Assembly: GCF_001552715.1 (NCBI RefSeq)
Contig: NZ_BCRS01000007.1
Coordinates: 1-64,000 of the forward strand
Source of the DNA: Mycolicibacterium vaccae NBRC 14118 = CIP 105934
Lineage (GTDB): Bacteria; Actinomycetota; Actinomycetes; Mycobacteriales; Mycobacteriaceae
Reading direction: 5' to 3'
Length of the DNA: 64,000 bases
In this document: piece after piece, positions 37,854-48,826 of the stretch
Layout of the letters: each line of letters begins with the position of its first letter
Position numbering within the stretch: position 1 is the first letter of the stretch
Made by a program: the position numbers and the translations under genes
Notes under the pieces: generated by a model
What the model saw: only the letters and a program-made list of their open reading frames with translations
What the model was told of the DNA's origin: nothing
The model's database searches: none

Positions 37854-39116
37854 TCAGGTCAGCCGCGACACGTCCAGCGTCACCCCTGCGACGGGCAGCC
37901 GGTCGAGCAGTGCGTCGCCGATGGCCGCCGCCGGGGTGAGCACCCCGTGCAGGTCGGAGAGCTTGTCGCGGTCCAGGGCGAGGGCCAGGCCGCTCTCCCC
38001 GAGCAGCACCGACGTCGCCTTGTAGCCGGGATCGCCCTGTTGCGACATCCGCGCGACGTAGCGGGCGCCGGTGGACGTGGTGGCGTAGGTCTCGACGGTG
38101 TAGTGACCGCGTTCACGGGTCTGCTCGCTGGGGCCGGTACCGGGTTTGGGCAGCACCCGCTCCAGCGCCCCGCGGGGCACCCGGTTGAGGAATCGGCTGC
38201 CCAGGCCCATGGTCGCGACGTTGCCCGCGGTGGCCATCGCGGCGATCAGCGGCGCCCCGATCGAGCGGCCGGTGCTCATCTGCTCGGCGTACTCGAACCG
38301 CCGGCCGTAGGCGTAGTCGAGCAGCGCGTTGCTGCGCCGGACGATGCGGGTGTTGGGCAGCGCCATCGCGAAGGCACCGACCCAGTAGCCGTCGAGTTCG
38401 GGGGCGATCTCCCGGCCGCGCCGCCACCGCGCGTCGGGCTGGGCACCGAGTTCGGGCTCCGCGGCCCGGTCCGGGCTCAGCGTGTACGGGTCGTTGAGCA
38501 GCCGCCGCGCCTCGGGGTCCAAGGACGCCTCGCGGGCGAGTTCGGTCATCGATGCCACGGTGCCACCGGACACCCCGCCGGCGAACGCGCGCACGACGAA
38601 GTTGGTGTCCCCGAGATCGCCGGCGTCGTCACGCTGCGCCTGGCGGTGCAGCGCGAACACCGTGAGGTCCGAAGGAATCGAGTCGAAGCCGCAGGCGTGC
38701 ACGATCCGGGCGCCGTTGTCGGCGGCCTGCGCGTGGTACTGGTCGATGCACCGGCGCACGAACAACGTCTCGCCGGTCAGGTCGGCGTAGTCGGTGCCCG
38801 CCGCGGCGCACGCAGCGACCAGTGGCAGGCCGTACCGCAGGTAGGGACCCACTGTCGTGACCACGACCCGGGTGCTGGCCGCCACCTCGTTCAGCGTGGA
38901 CGGCTGCGAGGCGTCGGCGACGATCAACGGCCAGTCCTGCGCGGGCTCCCCCAGCGAGTCACGCACCGCCATCAGCCGGTCAGCAGACCGGCCCGCCAGC
39001 GCGATGCGGGCGCCCGTGCCTGCCGCGGCGAGGTACTTCGCGGTCAGCTTCCCGACGAATCCGGTGGCTCCGTAGACCACGAGGTCGTGTTCGCGGTCGC
39101 GGGCTTCTTCGCTCAT
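37854..39116 (-). CDS. Saccharopine-dehydrogenase-like / trans-acting enoyl reductase family protein
   Basis: 420 residues with an N-terminal NAD(P)-binding fold (LVVYGATGFVGKLTAKYL) and VTTVGPYLRYG, HACGFDSIPSDL, which are typical of the mycobacterial Rv2449c/Rv2953 branch. Rv2953 is the trans-acting enoyl reductase of phthiocerol and phenolphthiocerol synthesis; whether this chromosomal paralogue reduces a lipid is not shown. It sits downstream of a P450 gene on the same strand with a 95-base gap. Confidence 0.87.
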   Translation of the reverse strand: MSEEARDREHDLVVYGATGFVGKLTAKYLAAAGTGARIALAGRSADRLMAVRDSLGEPAQDWPLIVADASQPSTLNEVAASTRVVVTTVGPYLRYGLPLVAACAAAGTDYADLTGETLFVRRCIDQYHAQAADNGARIVHACGFDSIPSDLTVFALHRQAQRDDAGDLGDTNFVVRAFAGGVSGGTVASMTELAREASLDPEARRLLNDPYTLSPDRAAEPELGAQPDARWRRGREIAPELDGYWVGAFAMALPNTRIVRRSNALLDYAYGRRFEYAEQMSTGRSIGAPLIAAMATAGNVATMGLGSRFLNRVPRGALERVLPKPGTGPSEQTRERGHYTVETYATTSTGARYVARMSQQGDPGYKATSVLLGESGLALALDRDKLSDLHGVLTPAAAIGDALLDRLPVAGVTLDVSRLT

Positions 39117-39211
39117 GGCAACCGACGCTACCCGAGGATTTTCGGGCGGCTCACGTCCCGCCGAGCACCCCGGGGTGCCGTCGTCGGCGAGGTGAGTGGA
39201 GCTCGCGGGCG

Positions 39212-40450
39212 TCAGCGGACGCGGTAGGGCCCCCGCTTCGCTGCGACGCGGACCGGAAGGTGCACCAGACCACGCATCAGCGTGCTCGGCCGGTATGTCA
39301 GCGGTTCGTCCTGCACCAGTTCGATGTGGTTGAACCGCGACAGCAGCCGGTCGAGTGCGATCTGGGCTTCCATCCGGGCCAGCGGCGCCCCGATGCAGTG
39401 GTGGATGCCGTGACCGAAGGCCAGATTCCGGTTGTCGGTACGGAAGATGTCGAACAGGTCGGCATTGCGGAACTGCCGTTCGTCGTGATTGGCCCCCAAC
39501 AACGCGATCATCACCAGCTCACCTGCCGGTATCTGGGTGCCGCCGACGGTCACCGGCGCACTGGTGTAGCGCACGGTCGCGGTGTTGAGCGGACTCTCGT
39601 ACCGCAGTGTCTCTTCCACCGCGGCGGGCAGCAGGGACCTGTCCTCACGCAGAGCCGCCAACTGTGCCGGATGACGCAGCAGTGCCAGCACGGCGTTGGC
39701 GATCAGGTTCACCGTCGTCTCGTAGCCGGCGGTGATCAACAGGAACGCCGTGCCCAGCAGCTCCTGCTCACTGAGCTGATCGCCGTGGTCGCGCAGGTGG
39801 ACGAGATGGCCGAGCACATCGTCGGACTGCTGTTCCCGCTTGGCTGCGATGATCGTCTGCAGCAGCTCCGTCAGTTCCGTTTGCGCACGGGCCATCTCCT
39901 CCGGACTGCTGGTGCTGAAGACGGGCATGACCAGTGAGGAGAACCGCGTGTCCGCCGGGACGCCGAGCAGTTCACCGATCACCCGAATCGGCAACGGCAG
40001 CGCCAGAGATTGCATCAGATCGACTCGGCCCGGGGACCTTTCGGCCATCGCGTCGAGCAGTTCGTCGGCGATGCCCGCGATGGTCGGACGCAACCGGCGC
40101 ACCGAACGCGCGGTGAACGCCGCACTGACGAACCGGCGCAACCGCGTGTGGTCGGGCGGGTCCCGGAACAGCATGTTGTCGCCCAGCACTGAGCCGATGG
40201 TGGTGGATCCCGGCGGGAACAGACCGCTCGCGGTGACATTGTTCTTCTTCAGCCGCGGATCATTGAGCAGACTGCGAGCCTCGGCGTAGGAAGTGACCAA
40301 CCAGGCCTCGGCGCCATTCAACAGGCGTACCCGATGCACCGGCCCCTGTCGGCGCAGCCGGGCATAGGTCGCGTGCGGGTTCTGGATGAACGACTCCCCC
40401 AGTGTCAGCACGGCCCGGTCGTATTGCTCGTCTTCACGCTGCACGCTCAC
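39212..40450 (-). CDS. Cytochrome P450 (CYP107-like)
   Basis: About 412 residues from the chosen GTG at 40450; GTG codons at 40537 and 40444 are alternatives. AGGA lies 11 bases before 40450, and the longer form adds a Gly/Lys/Arg-rich leader not typical for soluble P450s. Motifs: I-helix ITAGYETTVN, ExxR in VEETLRYESP, heme loop FGHGIHHCIGAPLAR. The pattern resembles macrolide- and vitamin-D-type CYP107/CYP105 enzymes, but the substrate is unknown. No ferredoxin gene adjoins it. Confidence 0.92.
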   Translation of the reverse strand: MSVQREDEQYDRAVLTLGESFIQNPHATYARLRRQGPVHRVRLLNGAEAWLVTSYAEARSLLNDPRLKKNNVTASGLFPPGSTTIGSVLGDNMLFRDPPDHTRLRRFVSAAFTARSVRRLRPTIAGIADELLDAMAERSPGRVDLMQSLALPLPIRVIGELLGVPADTRFSSLVMPVFSTSSPEEMARAQTELTELLQTIIAAKREQQSDDVLGHLVHLRDHGDQLSEQELLGTAFLLITAGYETTVNLIANAVLALLRHPAQLAALREDRSLLPAAVEETLRYESPLNTATVRYTSAPVTVGGTQIPAGELVMIALLGANHDERQFRNADLFDIFRTDNRNLAFGHGIHHCIGAPLARMEAQIALDRLLSRFNHIELVQDEPLTYRPSTLMRGLVHLPVRVAAKRGPYRVR

Positions 40451-40661
40451 GGTGTCGATCCTGGCGACGGCACACCCGCCTGCCCAGGCAGACTTCTTCC
40501 TAGCACCGCCACGGCTACCCTTCGCTGATCCCGTCACCTGCGGTCGAACGGACGCGGAATGGCATTGCCGGACATGACTTCACGCCGAATTAACACACCT
40601 TGACCGAGGGGACACATTTGCCAGATTAGCGTCAAGGCGTCGTACACCCTCAGTACCTCGA

Positions 40662-40685
40662 GAACACTGAGATTAAACAGTGTTC
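40662..40685. promoter_or_regulatory. Perfect inverted repeat upstream of the Amt gene
   Basis: GAACACTG (40662-40669), eight-base A-rich spacer, CAGTGTTC (40678-40685). The repeat lies 38 bases before the Amt start and is probably an operator. The half-site CAGTGTT recurs at 44820-44826 upstream of the N-demethylase operon. Confidence 0.6.
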
Positions 40686-40722
40686 CCGGGAGCCCACCCC
40701 AACAAGCTCGGCGGAGGTCCCT

Positions 40723-42051
40723 TTGACACCTGAAGTCGAGGACGCATTGTCGTCCATGGCCGCAGTCAACAACGAGTTCTTCTATTGGATGTCGATCGCG
40801 TTGATGATGCTCATCCACGCAGGCTTCCTCGCCTACGAGATCGGTGCTTCGCGGTCGAAAAACGTCCTGGCCACGGCGATGAAGAATCTGCTGGCGCTGG
40901 CGACCATCATCGCGTCGTTCTACTTCGTCGGCTGGTTCCTCTACAACGCGATGCCCAGTGGCTTCATCGAGATGACCGATGCCGCAAGGGCCGCGTTGCC
41001 GTGGAGCGACAACATGGGCCCCAACGTGCAGGATCCCGCCAGCGGCATCTTCTGGGGCGCCTTCGCGTTGTTCGCCGCGACCACCGGTTCGATCATGTCC
41101 GGTGCGGTGCTGGAACGGATTCGGACCAGCGGATTCCTGGTGCTGACGGTGTTCGTGGGTTCGGTGACATGGATCATCGGTGCCGCCTGGGGCTGGCACG
41201 GCGCCGGCTGGATGCTCACCCAGCTGGGCTTCCACGACGTCGGGGCCGCCGGCTGCGTGCACATGATCGCCGGCTTCGGCGCCCTGGGCATCCTGATCAA
41301 CCTCGGGCCGCGCATCGGGCGTTTCCTGCCGGACGGCACCGCCGTGACCATCCGGCCGCACAACCTCCCGCTGACCATGCTCGGCCTGATGCTGATCTTC
41401 ACCGGGTTCTTCGGCTTCCTGATGGGGTGTGTGATTTACGGCGCCAATGGCTTCGCCACCATCTACGCGAGCCCGACCACGTTGTCGGCGTTTGCCTTCA
41501 ACACGTTGATGGGTCTGGCAGGCGGCATCATCGGCGCGTACATGACGTCGCGGGGTGAACCGTTCTGGACCATCTCCGGCGGCCTGGCCGGGGTCATCGG
41601 CGTGGCGTCCGGCATGGACCTCTACCACCCGGCGCTGGCGTTCGTCATCGCCCTCGGCGCCGGTGCGCTGATCCCCTACATCGGCAAGCTTCTCGAGAAG
41701 TTCAGGATCGACGACGTGGTCGGCGCGGTCGCCGTGCACGGCGGGGTGGGCCTCTACTCGATTCTGATGGTGGGCATCTTCCTGCACGGCTACCCCAACA
41801 CCGACGGCAACCCGTCGGTCTCCTTCTGGGGCCAGGCCGTCGGGGCGTTGACCTTTGCGGCTTTGGGCTTCATCCCCACTTTCCTGCTGTCGATGGGGCT
41901 CAAGAAGGTTGGGCTGCTACGGATTCCGCCCGAGGTCGAGGAGCAGGGTCTCGACCTCAGCGAGGTCCCGGCCACGCCGTACCCCGAAGGCACACCGGTG
42001 ACGGTGATGGCCACCAACGGCAAGATTCTCGTCGTCGAGGAGGCGAAGTAG
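40723..42051 (+). CDS. Amt-family ammonium (or alkylammonium) transporter
   Basis: 442 residues with about 11 membrane helices of the Amt/Mep/Rh fold. The twin pore histidines are recognisable in GCVHMIAGFGALG and AVAVHGGVGLYS. The first helix region (LMMLIHAGFLAYEIGASRSKN) differs from canonical bacterial Amt, so this is a divergent branch, and it is not linked to glnK. A TTG start at 40723 is placed 6 bases after GGAGG; ATG 40756 is the alternative. It is followed immediately by a one-helix protein and then, on the other strand, by a heme-dependent N-demethylase operon, which suggests uptake of ammonium or methylated amines. Confidence 0.88.
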   Translation: MTPEVEDALSSMAAVNNEFFYWMSIALMMLIHAGFLAYEIGASRSKNVLATAMKNLLALATIIASFYFVGWFLYNAMPSGFIEMTDAARAALPWSDNMGPNVQDPASGIFWGAFALFAATTGSIMSGAVLERIRTSGFLVLTVFVGSVTWIIGAAWGWHGAGWMLTQLGFHDVGAAGCVHMIAGFGALGILINLGPRIGRFLPDGTAVTIRPHNLPLTMLGLMLIFTGFFGFLMGCVIYGANGFATIYASPTTLSAFAFNTLMGLAGGIIGAYMTSRGEPFWTISGGLAGVIGVASGMDLYHPALAFVIALGAGALIPYIGKLLEKFRIDDVVGAVAVHGGVGLYSILMVGIFLHGYPNTDGNPSVSFWGQAVGALTFAALGFIPTFLLSMGLKKVGLLRIPPEVEEQGLDLSEVPATPYPEGTPVTVMATNGKILVVEEAK

Positions 42052-42270
42052 ATGTTCAGTCCCATCGATAGCTATGACGACGCCGGCGTGGTGTTCACCT
42101 TCGGCGGCTATTCGCTCGGCGTGTGGATCGTGTTCCTGCTCGCTGTGGTGTTGTTCATCGGGTTCTTCGTCCGGATGATCCAGCACGAGAACAGCGCGTA
42201 CAAGGCGATCATCGAGCACAAGCCGGTCGAACCGGGGCCCGCGGCCGAAGGCGAGCCGACGGCCTACTGA
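42052..42270 (+). CDS. Small single-helix membrane protein partnered with the Amt transporter
   Basis: 72 residues. A short polar N-terminus precedes one membrane helix (about 20-42, LGVWIVFLLAVVLFIGFFVRMI), then a charged cytoplasmic tail. It starts directly at the Amt stop codon, so the two are certainly co-translated. No family was recognised; a transporter subunit or regulator is the simplest guess. A strong terminator follows. Confidence 0.78.
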   Translation: MFSPIDSYDDAGVVFTFGGYSLGVWIVFLLAVVLFIGFFVRMIQHENSAYKAIIEHKPVEPGPAAEGEPTAY

Positions 42271-42282
42271 CGTCAACCCACG

Positions 42283-42317
42283 AAATCGCCCGGATCCGAA
42301 AAGGATCCGGGCGATTT
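42283..42317 (+). terminator. Rho-independent-type terminator after the Amt operon
   Basis: Exact 15-base arms (42283-42297, 42303-42317) with a GAAAA loop, ending in TTTT. It also lies just past the convergent N-demethylase gene and its A-rich 5-prime side could serve that strand too. Confidence 0.85.
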
Positions 42318-42326
42318 TGTGTCTGC

Positions 42327-43304
42327 TCAGCCGGCGTCGCGCAGCCAGGACACCGCGCGGTCCCGGTAGGCGATGATGCCCTTGTAGTCGGCGATGTCGT
42401 CCGGCAGGTCGGCCAGCACCGCGGCGGTACGCTGCCGCCACGGCGCATAGGCAGCCAGGTCGGCCAACGGCAGCAGGTAGGTCCGGATCAGGAAACAGAT
42501 CGACCCCGACTCGGGCAGCCGGATCAGGTGCTGCACCTCGACACGCAGATGCACCAGGCGGCCGAACTGTTCTTCCGGGACGGCCTGGATCGTCGTCCGG
42601 TCCGGCCCCCACTCGGGATAGCGCTCGGTCGAAACATCAAGGCGGCGGCCGACTGTCAGCGTCCAGTTGGTACGCCGGTAGGTCTCCCCCGGCTGCAGCC
42701 GCATCAGGAACTCACGGGCCCGGGTGATCACCCCCGTCTCACGCAGCCGCGGGACCGGACCGTGAATCTCCAGGAACGTCATGCCCACGTCGAAGCCGAA
42801 CGACCAGTCGGCGGCGAACGTCACCACACCGGCATCGCCGAACAGATCGCCGTCGCGCTGATCGAGCAGCACGATGTCCTCCTGCACCTGGCTTGCGATG
42901 TAGGCCAGCGGCTCGGCGGGCAGGGACGCGTCGTCACCGAGGACGAAGTCCTGGCGCACACCGAGCCGGTCGTTGCGCCAGCGCCAGCCCGCGCCGTGCC
43001 GCTGCAACGACATGGTGTCGGGATAGCTGGTGGCCATCTCGCGCATCAACGTCAGCATCGCGTCCCAGCACGCGGGCCTCATGTGCGGCAGCACGGCGTA
43101 CCGGCTCGGGTCTTCGGCCAGAATCGTTGCGCGCTCGCCGAGTTCATCCTCGTACTGGCTGTCGATGTCGATGACCCGTTCGCCCCAGCGCCCGGCCGGG
43201 GTCGGCACGGCCGCTCCGGCCGGTTCCACGTTCGTGCTGTACCGGTACTCGTCGGCGGCGAAGGGAAACGGAAACGTCTTGATCAGATCGGGTGCCGAAA
43301 TCAC
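42327..43304 (-). CDS. Heme-dependent oxidative N-demethylase-like protein (DUF3445)
   Basis: 325 residues. It shows the DUF3445 pattern: SQVQEDIVLLD, FLEIHGPVPRLRETG, YRRTNWTL and the hallmark HLRVEVQHLIRLPESGSICF. In Pseudomonas mendocina this family is the heme subunit of dimethylamine monooxygenase / HDM, which turns a secondary amine into the primary amine and formaldehyde. It starts at GTG 43304, overlapping the reductase stop (GTGA). With the reductase and the DmmA-like gene it forms a complete three-gene operon. Substrate inferred, not shown. Confidence 0.85.
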   Translation of the reverse strand: MISAPDLIKTFPFPFAADEYRYSTNVEPAGAAVPTPAGRWGERVIDIDSQYEDELGERATILAEDPSRYAVLPHMRPACWDAMLTLMREMATSYPDTMSLQRHGAGWRWRNDRLGVRQDFVLGDDASLPAEPLAYIASQVQEDIVLLDQRDGDLFGDAGVVTFAADWSFGFDVGMTFLEIHGPVPRLRETGVITRAREFLMRLQPGETYRRTNWTLTVGRRLDVSTERYPEWGPDRTTIQAVPEEQFGRLVHLRVEVQHLIRLPESGSICFLIRTYLLPLADLAAYAPWRQRTAAVLADLPDDIADYKGIIAYRDRAVSWLRDAG

Positions 43305-44251
43305 AGTGCCAACTCCAGAGTCTCGCCGTGGGCCCGCGACACACACGGCATGATCGAATCGCCCGCGCGTTTCTCGTCGTCGGTGAGGTACAGGTCGCGG
43401 TGGGCGATCACACCGCGCGACACCGGGATCCGGCACTCCCCGCACACGCCCCGCCGGCACAGGTTGGGCACGTCGACCCCGCGGCTTTCCAGCGCATCGA
43501 GCAACGAGACGCCGGCGTCGACGGTGAACTCCTCGGTATCGGTGGACAGCCGCACCGTGAACGGTTCACCCGGGTCGAGCGCGTCGGCCCCGAAGTGTTC
43601 GACGTGCACCCGGCTCGCCGGCCAGCCGAGCTCGGCCGCGCCCGCGGTGACGAACTCGATGAACGAGCGCGGGCCGCAGATGTAGAGGTGGGTTCCCATC
43701 GGCTGATCGGCCAGCGCAGAGAACAATTCGGTGACGAAATCCGCACGCACGGTGTGGATCGAGGCGTGCGCGGTGAGTTCCCGGACGGTGTCGACGTAGG
43801 CGTGCCGCCCCGGCCGATGGAGGTAGAGCAGCCGGGTGTCGCGTCCCCACCGCCTGGAACTGCGCAGATGCGACACCATCGGGGTGATGCCGATCCCGGC
43901 CGCCACCAACAGATGTCGATGCGCGCGCAGCACCGGGGCGAATGCGCTGCGCGGCGGGCGCGCCGCCACGGTGTCACCGACCGCGAGCTCCTCGTGGATC
44001 CACCGGGATCCGCTCGGTGCGCCGTCGGCCCCCGCGCGCAGCACCGAGATCACATAGGTGTCCGGGCTGATCCCGTCACCGGTCAGCGAGTACGCGTTGG
44101 CCGGCGCGCCCCGTCCGCCGCACTCGATCACGAGGTGGCTGCCGGGGGTGAACGACGGCAGCGGCGCGTCGTCCGGGTGGCGCAGCGTCAGGGTCCGGAT
44201 GTCGGCGATCGTGTCGTCGATCGCCGCCACCACGAGCTTCAGCGTGGTCAT
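43301..44251 (-). CDS. PDR/VanB-type flavin reductase with C-terminal [2Fe-2S] ferredoxin domain
   Basis: 316 residues: FMN/FAD-binding barrel (about 1-105, ANAYSLTG at the RxYS position with Arg replaced by Ala-Asn), NAD-binding domain (LLVAAGIGITPMVSHLR, YICGPRSF) and a plant-type ferredoxin domain with cysteines in NLCRRGVCGECRIP and MPCVSRA. It carries electrons from NAD(P)H to the heme subunit. Overlaps both neighbours (TGATG and GTGA), consistent with fixed stoichiometry. Confidence 0.9.
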   Translation of the reverse strand: MTTLKLVVAAIDDTIADIRTLTLRHPDDAPLPSFTPGSHLVIECGGRGAPANAYSLTGDGISPDTYVISVLRAGADGAPSGSRWIHEELAVGDTVAARPPRSAFAPVLRAHRHLLVAAGIGITPMVSHLRSSRRWGRDTRLLYLHRPGRHAYVDTVRELTAHASIHTVRADFVTELFSALADQPMGTHLYICGPRSFIEFVTAGAAELGWPASRVHVEHFGADALDPGEPFTVRLSTDTEEFTVDAGVSLLDALESRGVDVPNLCRRGVCGECRIPVSRGVIAHRDLYLTDDEKRAGDSIMPCVSRAHGETLELAL

Positions 44252-44793
44252 CACACCGCCTGCTTCTCGGCGTCTACCATGTACCCCAGGTGGGCGCCCT
44301 GACGTCGCGAAACGTGGTAGTGCACAAGCAGGTTCCGCTGGCAGCCGGAGCAGACCACAACGTCTTCCAGCTCCACGGCCGCGACGGTGACGGCTCGGCA
44401 GTGCACGCACTGCACCGCGCGCCGGGTCACGTCGGTGGAGGCCACGGTCAGCTCGTCGTCGGCGACACCGGCCGCGACGGCCGCGGCCCGCAGCCGCAGA
44501 CAGGACACCGCCGGCCCGGCCATCATCAGCCGCCAGCCGACCCGGGCCGTGGCGAGATCGGCGCGCAACGCCTCGCCGGCCGGACCGTCGGCGGGGCCGT
44601 CGGGGAACTCGTGCAGCCGGACGTTGGATTCGGCTCCGGCGGAGGCGATCTCCTCGCACCACCGCTGCGCGGCCTGCTCTCCCGCGGCGCCGAACGCGAT
44701 GATTGTCCAGGAGCGTCCGGTGAGATCGGCGCCTGGACGGGTCTCGCCGGTCGCCCAGACGGGAACGCTGGTCAGTTCCAGCGCAGGTCTCAT
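44251..44793 (-). CDS. DmmA-like subunit of the N-demethylase system
   Basis: 180 residues. The C-terminal 60 residues carry CVHC and CSGC, a probable metal-binding ribbon, followed by LLVHYHVSRRQGAHLGYMVDAE, the ending characteristic of proteins annotated as dimethylamine monooxygenase subunit DmmA. The N-terminal part, AFGAAGEQAAQRWCEE, has a nucleotide-fold look. First gene of the minus-strand operon; a GTTAC...GAAAC motif (44824-44840) in its upstream region faintly recalls a nitrogen-regulator GlnR site. Confidence 0.78.
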   Translation of the reverse strand: MRPALELTSVPVWATGETRPGADLTGRSWTIIAFGAAGEQAAQRWCEEIASAGAESNVRLHEFPDGPADGPAGEALRADLATARVGWRLMMAGPAVSCLRLRAAAVAAGVADDELTVASTDVTRRAVQCVHCRAVTVAAVELEDVVVCSGCQRNLLVHYHVSRRQGAHLGYMVDAEKQAV

Positions 44794-44910
44794 GCCACCT
44801 CCAGTAAACCGACAGTCGACAGTGTTACCTTTCAGGAAACCAGCTGTGCGTTTCGCGGATGTGACCGTGCTGTCTCGTCCACTTGACGGCCGCGTGGTTA
44901 AGGTCGGTGC

Positions 44911-46077
44911 ATGCCGGCGCACACCCTCGTGATCGGCGCGGGCATCGCCGGGCTCGCCACGGCGGTGGCGCTGCGCGGCTGCGGGCACGACGTCACCGTG
45001 ATCGAACAACGCACCGACATCCGTTCGGGTGCGGGGATCAGCATCTGGCCGAACGCGCTGGCCGCACTCGACCGGATCGGGCTGGGCGACAGCGTGCGGC
45101 AGGCCGGCGGGCAGGTCGCCGCCGGGGCGATCCGATGGCGGGACGGCTCGTGGTTGCGCCGCCCCTACGCGGAACGGATGGTGCACGCACTCGGCGAACC
45201 TCTGGTCGTCGTGCGCCGGTCGGCACTGACCGACATCCTCGTGGGCGCCCTCCCGCCGGGTGCGGTGCGGACCGGGACGGCGGCCGCCGCACTGTCGATC
45301 CGCGAGGCGTCCGTGCGCGTCACGCTGTCCGACGGGACCACCCGCGATGCCGATGCCGTGGTCGGTGCCGACGGCGTGAACTCGGTGGTCGCCCGCACTC
45401 TCAACGGGCCACTGCCCAGCCGCTATGTCGGATACACCGCCTGGCGCGGCGTCGCGGCCTTCCCATTGGATCCGGAGCTGGCCGGAGAGACCATCGCTGC
45501 GGGCACGCAGGTCGGCCATGTTCCGCTGGGCCCGGAGCACACCTACTGGTTCGCCACCGAACGCACGGCCGAGGGCGGTAGGGCGCCCGGCGGCGAACAC
45601 GCCTATCTGACCTCGAAGTTCTCCGGGTGGGCCGAGCCGATCCCCGCGTTACTGGCCGCGACGGACCCCGCCCAGGTGCTGCGCAACGATCTGTACGACC
45701 GCGCCCAACCCCGGCGCTGGTCGACCGGACCCGCGGTGATCGTCGGCGACGCCGCACATCCGATGCGCCCGCACCTGGGCCAGGGCGGGTGTCAGGCGCT
45801 GGAGGACGCACCGATTCTGGCGAGGTTCGTCGAGCTGTGCCCGGATCTCGCGACCGCCTTCGACAGGTTCGGGGCGTTCCGCCGACGACGGGTGCGCCCG
45901 CTGGTGCGCGAGGCCGCCGCGATCGGCCGGGTCGTCAACATGCGGCCGACGGTGCTCAGCGGCGTGGCCGGCCGGGCGACCGCGGTGATCCCGGAGAAAG
46001 TCATGACCCGTCACCTGGCTTCGATCGCAGCCGGCTCCGCGTTCGTCCTGCCGACCGCCGCGAACGCCGCCGGCTGA
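44911..46077 (+). CDS. FAD-dependent aromatic-ring-type monooxygenase
   Basis: 388 residues, group A flavoprotein monooxygenase: LVIGAGIAGLATAVAL for FAD, the DG motif VVGADGVNSVVARTL, and GDAAHPMRPHLGQGGCQALEDA. Salicylate/3-hydroxybenzoate-hydroxylase-like, substrate unknown. Divergent from the N-demethylase operon across about 118 bases, so it may be co-regulated with it, but there is no direct functional evidence. It ends at a perfect palindrome shared with the convergent rpf gene. Confidence 0.88.
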   Translation: MPAHTLVIGAGIAGLATAVALRGCGHDVTVIEQRTDIRSGAGISIWPNALAALDRIGLGDSVRQAGGQVAAGAIRWRDGSWLRRPYAERMVHALGEPLVVVRRSALTDILVGALPPGAVRTGTAAAALSIREASVRVTLSDGTTRDADAVVGADGVNSVVARTLNGPLPSRYVGYTAWRGVAAFPLDPELAGETIAAGTQVGHVPLGPEHTYWFATERTAEGGRAPGGEHAYLTSKFSGWAEPIPALLAATDPAQVLRNDLYDRAQPRRWSTGPAVIVGDAAHPMRPHLGQGGCQALEDAPILARFVELCPDLATAFDRFGAFRRRRVRPLVREAAAIGRVVNMRPTVLSGVAGRATAVIPEKVMTRHLASIAAGSAFVLPTAANAAG

Positions 46078-46080
46078 CAC

Positions 46081-46647
<567 letters not shown>

Positions 46648-46844
46648 TCACGATGCGGTTACCTGCACTGTCGAGTGACGCGGATCACCTGTTACCGATG
46701 AGGGGAAAGTTTTAACAGTTGCTTATCTGACGTAAGAGGCCTCTGAGAAGAACGTGGCCCTTGGGGACGGAACCCCGACAGACACCGACAAACGACAAGG
46801 GCGGCGCCGATAGTCTCGGCACCGCCCCTGTAGGTCGTCTGCGA

Positions 46845-48168
<1,324 letters not shown>

Positions 48169-48771
48169 CTAGACCAATCGCGGCGGTTGGATCGCGGCGA
48201 GGTCGTCGGTGGTGTTGACGTTCGCGAGCGCAGGCTGCTCGGGCAGCACGATCCGCTGGGTGTCGACCGCGTTCACCAGAGCACGCATGCTGCGCTCCCC
48301 TGCGCTGAGCAGTTCGGCGACGACGGTGTGCAGCGAGGTGCGGTAGATACCTGCGAGGTAGTGGTCGCGCCCGTCCCACGGCAGCACGACCTCGGCACCC
48401 GAACGCTGGGCGGGGCCTGCGAGGGTGTCGATGACCTCGGTGGTGAGGGCGGGCATGTCCACAGCGCTGACGAAGGCGTGGGTGCGGCCGGCCTCGGCCG
48501 CCGCGCGCAGCCCTCGACCGGTGGCCAGCAGCGGCCCGACGCCGAGGATCTCGTCGCGAAGCACGATCGCGTCCAGGCTGGGTAACGCCTGACCCGGCGC
48601 AGCGACGACGAAGACGGGGTCACACCGCAGGCGGACCACGGACACCACGAGTTCGACGAGCGTGAGAGGGCCCGAGGGGCCGTCGACGGGCAGCGTGGCC
48701 TTGTCACGGCCCATCCGCCGTGACGCGCCACCGGCGAGGACAACGGCGGCAAGCGACAGCGAGGACGTCAC
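48169..48771 (-). CDS. mobA: Molybdenum cofactor guanylyltransferase
   Basis: 200 residues; joins GMP to molybdopterin. Nucleotidyltransferase signature [20 protein letters not shown] at the start, [10 protein letters not shown] for the metal site, and [10 protein letters not shown] at the end. GTG start at 48771. Follows korB by about 55 bases on the same strand; Rv2453c in the M. tuberculosis order. Confidence 0.93.
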   Translation of the reverse strand: MTSSLSLAAVVLAGGASRRMGRDKATLPVDGPSGPLTLVELVVSVVRLRCDPVFVVAAPGQALPSLDAIVLRDEILGVGPLLATGRGLRAAAEAGRTHAFVSAVDMPALTTEVIDTLAGPAQRSGAEVVLPWDGRDHYLAGIYRTSLHTVVAELLSAGERSMRALVNAVDTQRIVLPEQPALANVNTTDDLAAIQPPRLV

Positions 48772-48826
48772 CCCGGTGACGTTAGCGCAGCTACCTACGC
48801 CGAGTCAGGCAGTCGAGCCAGTCGAC

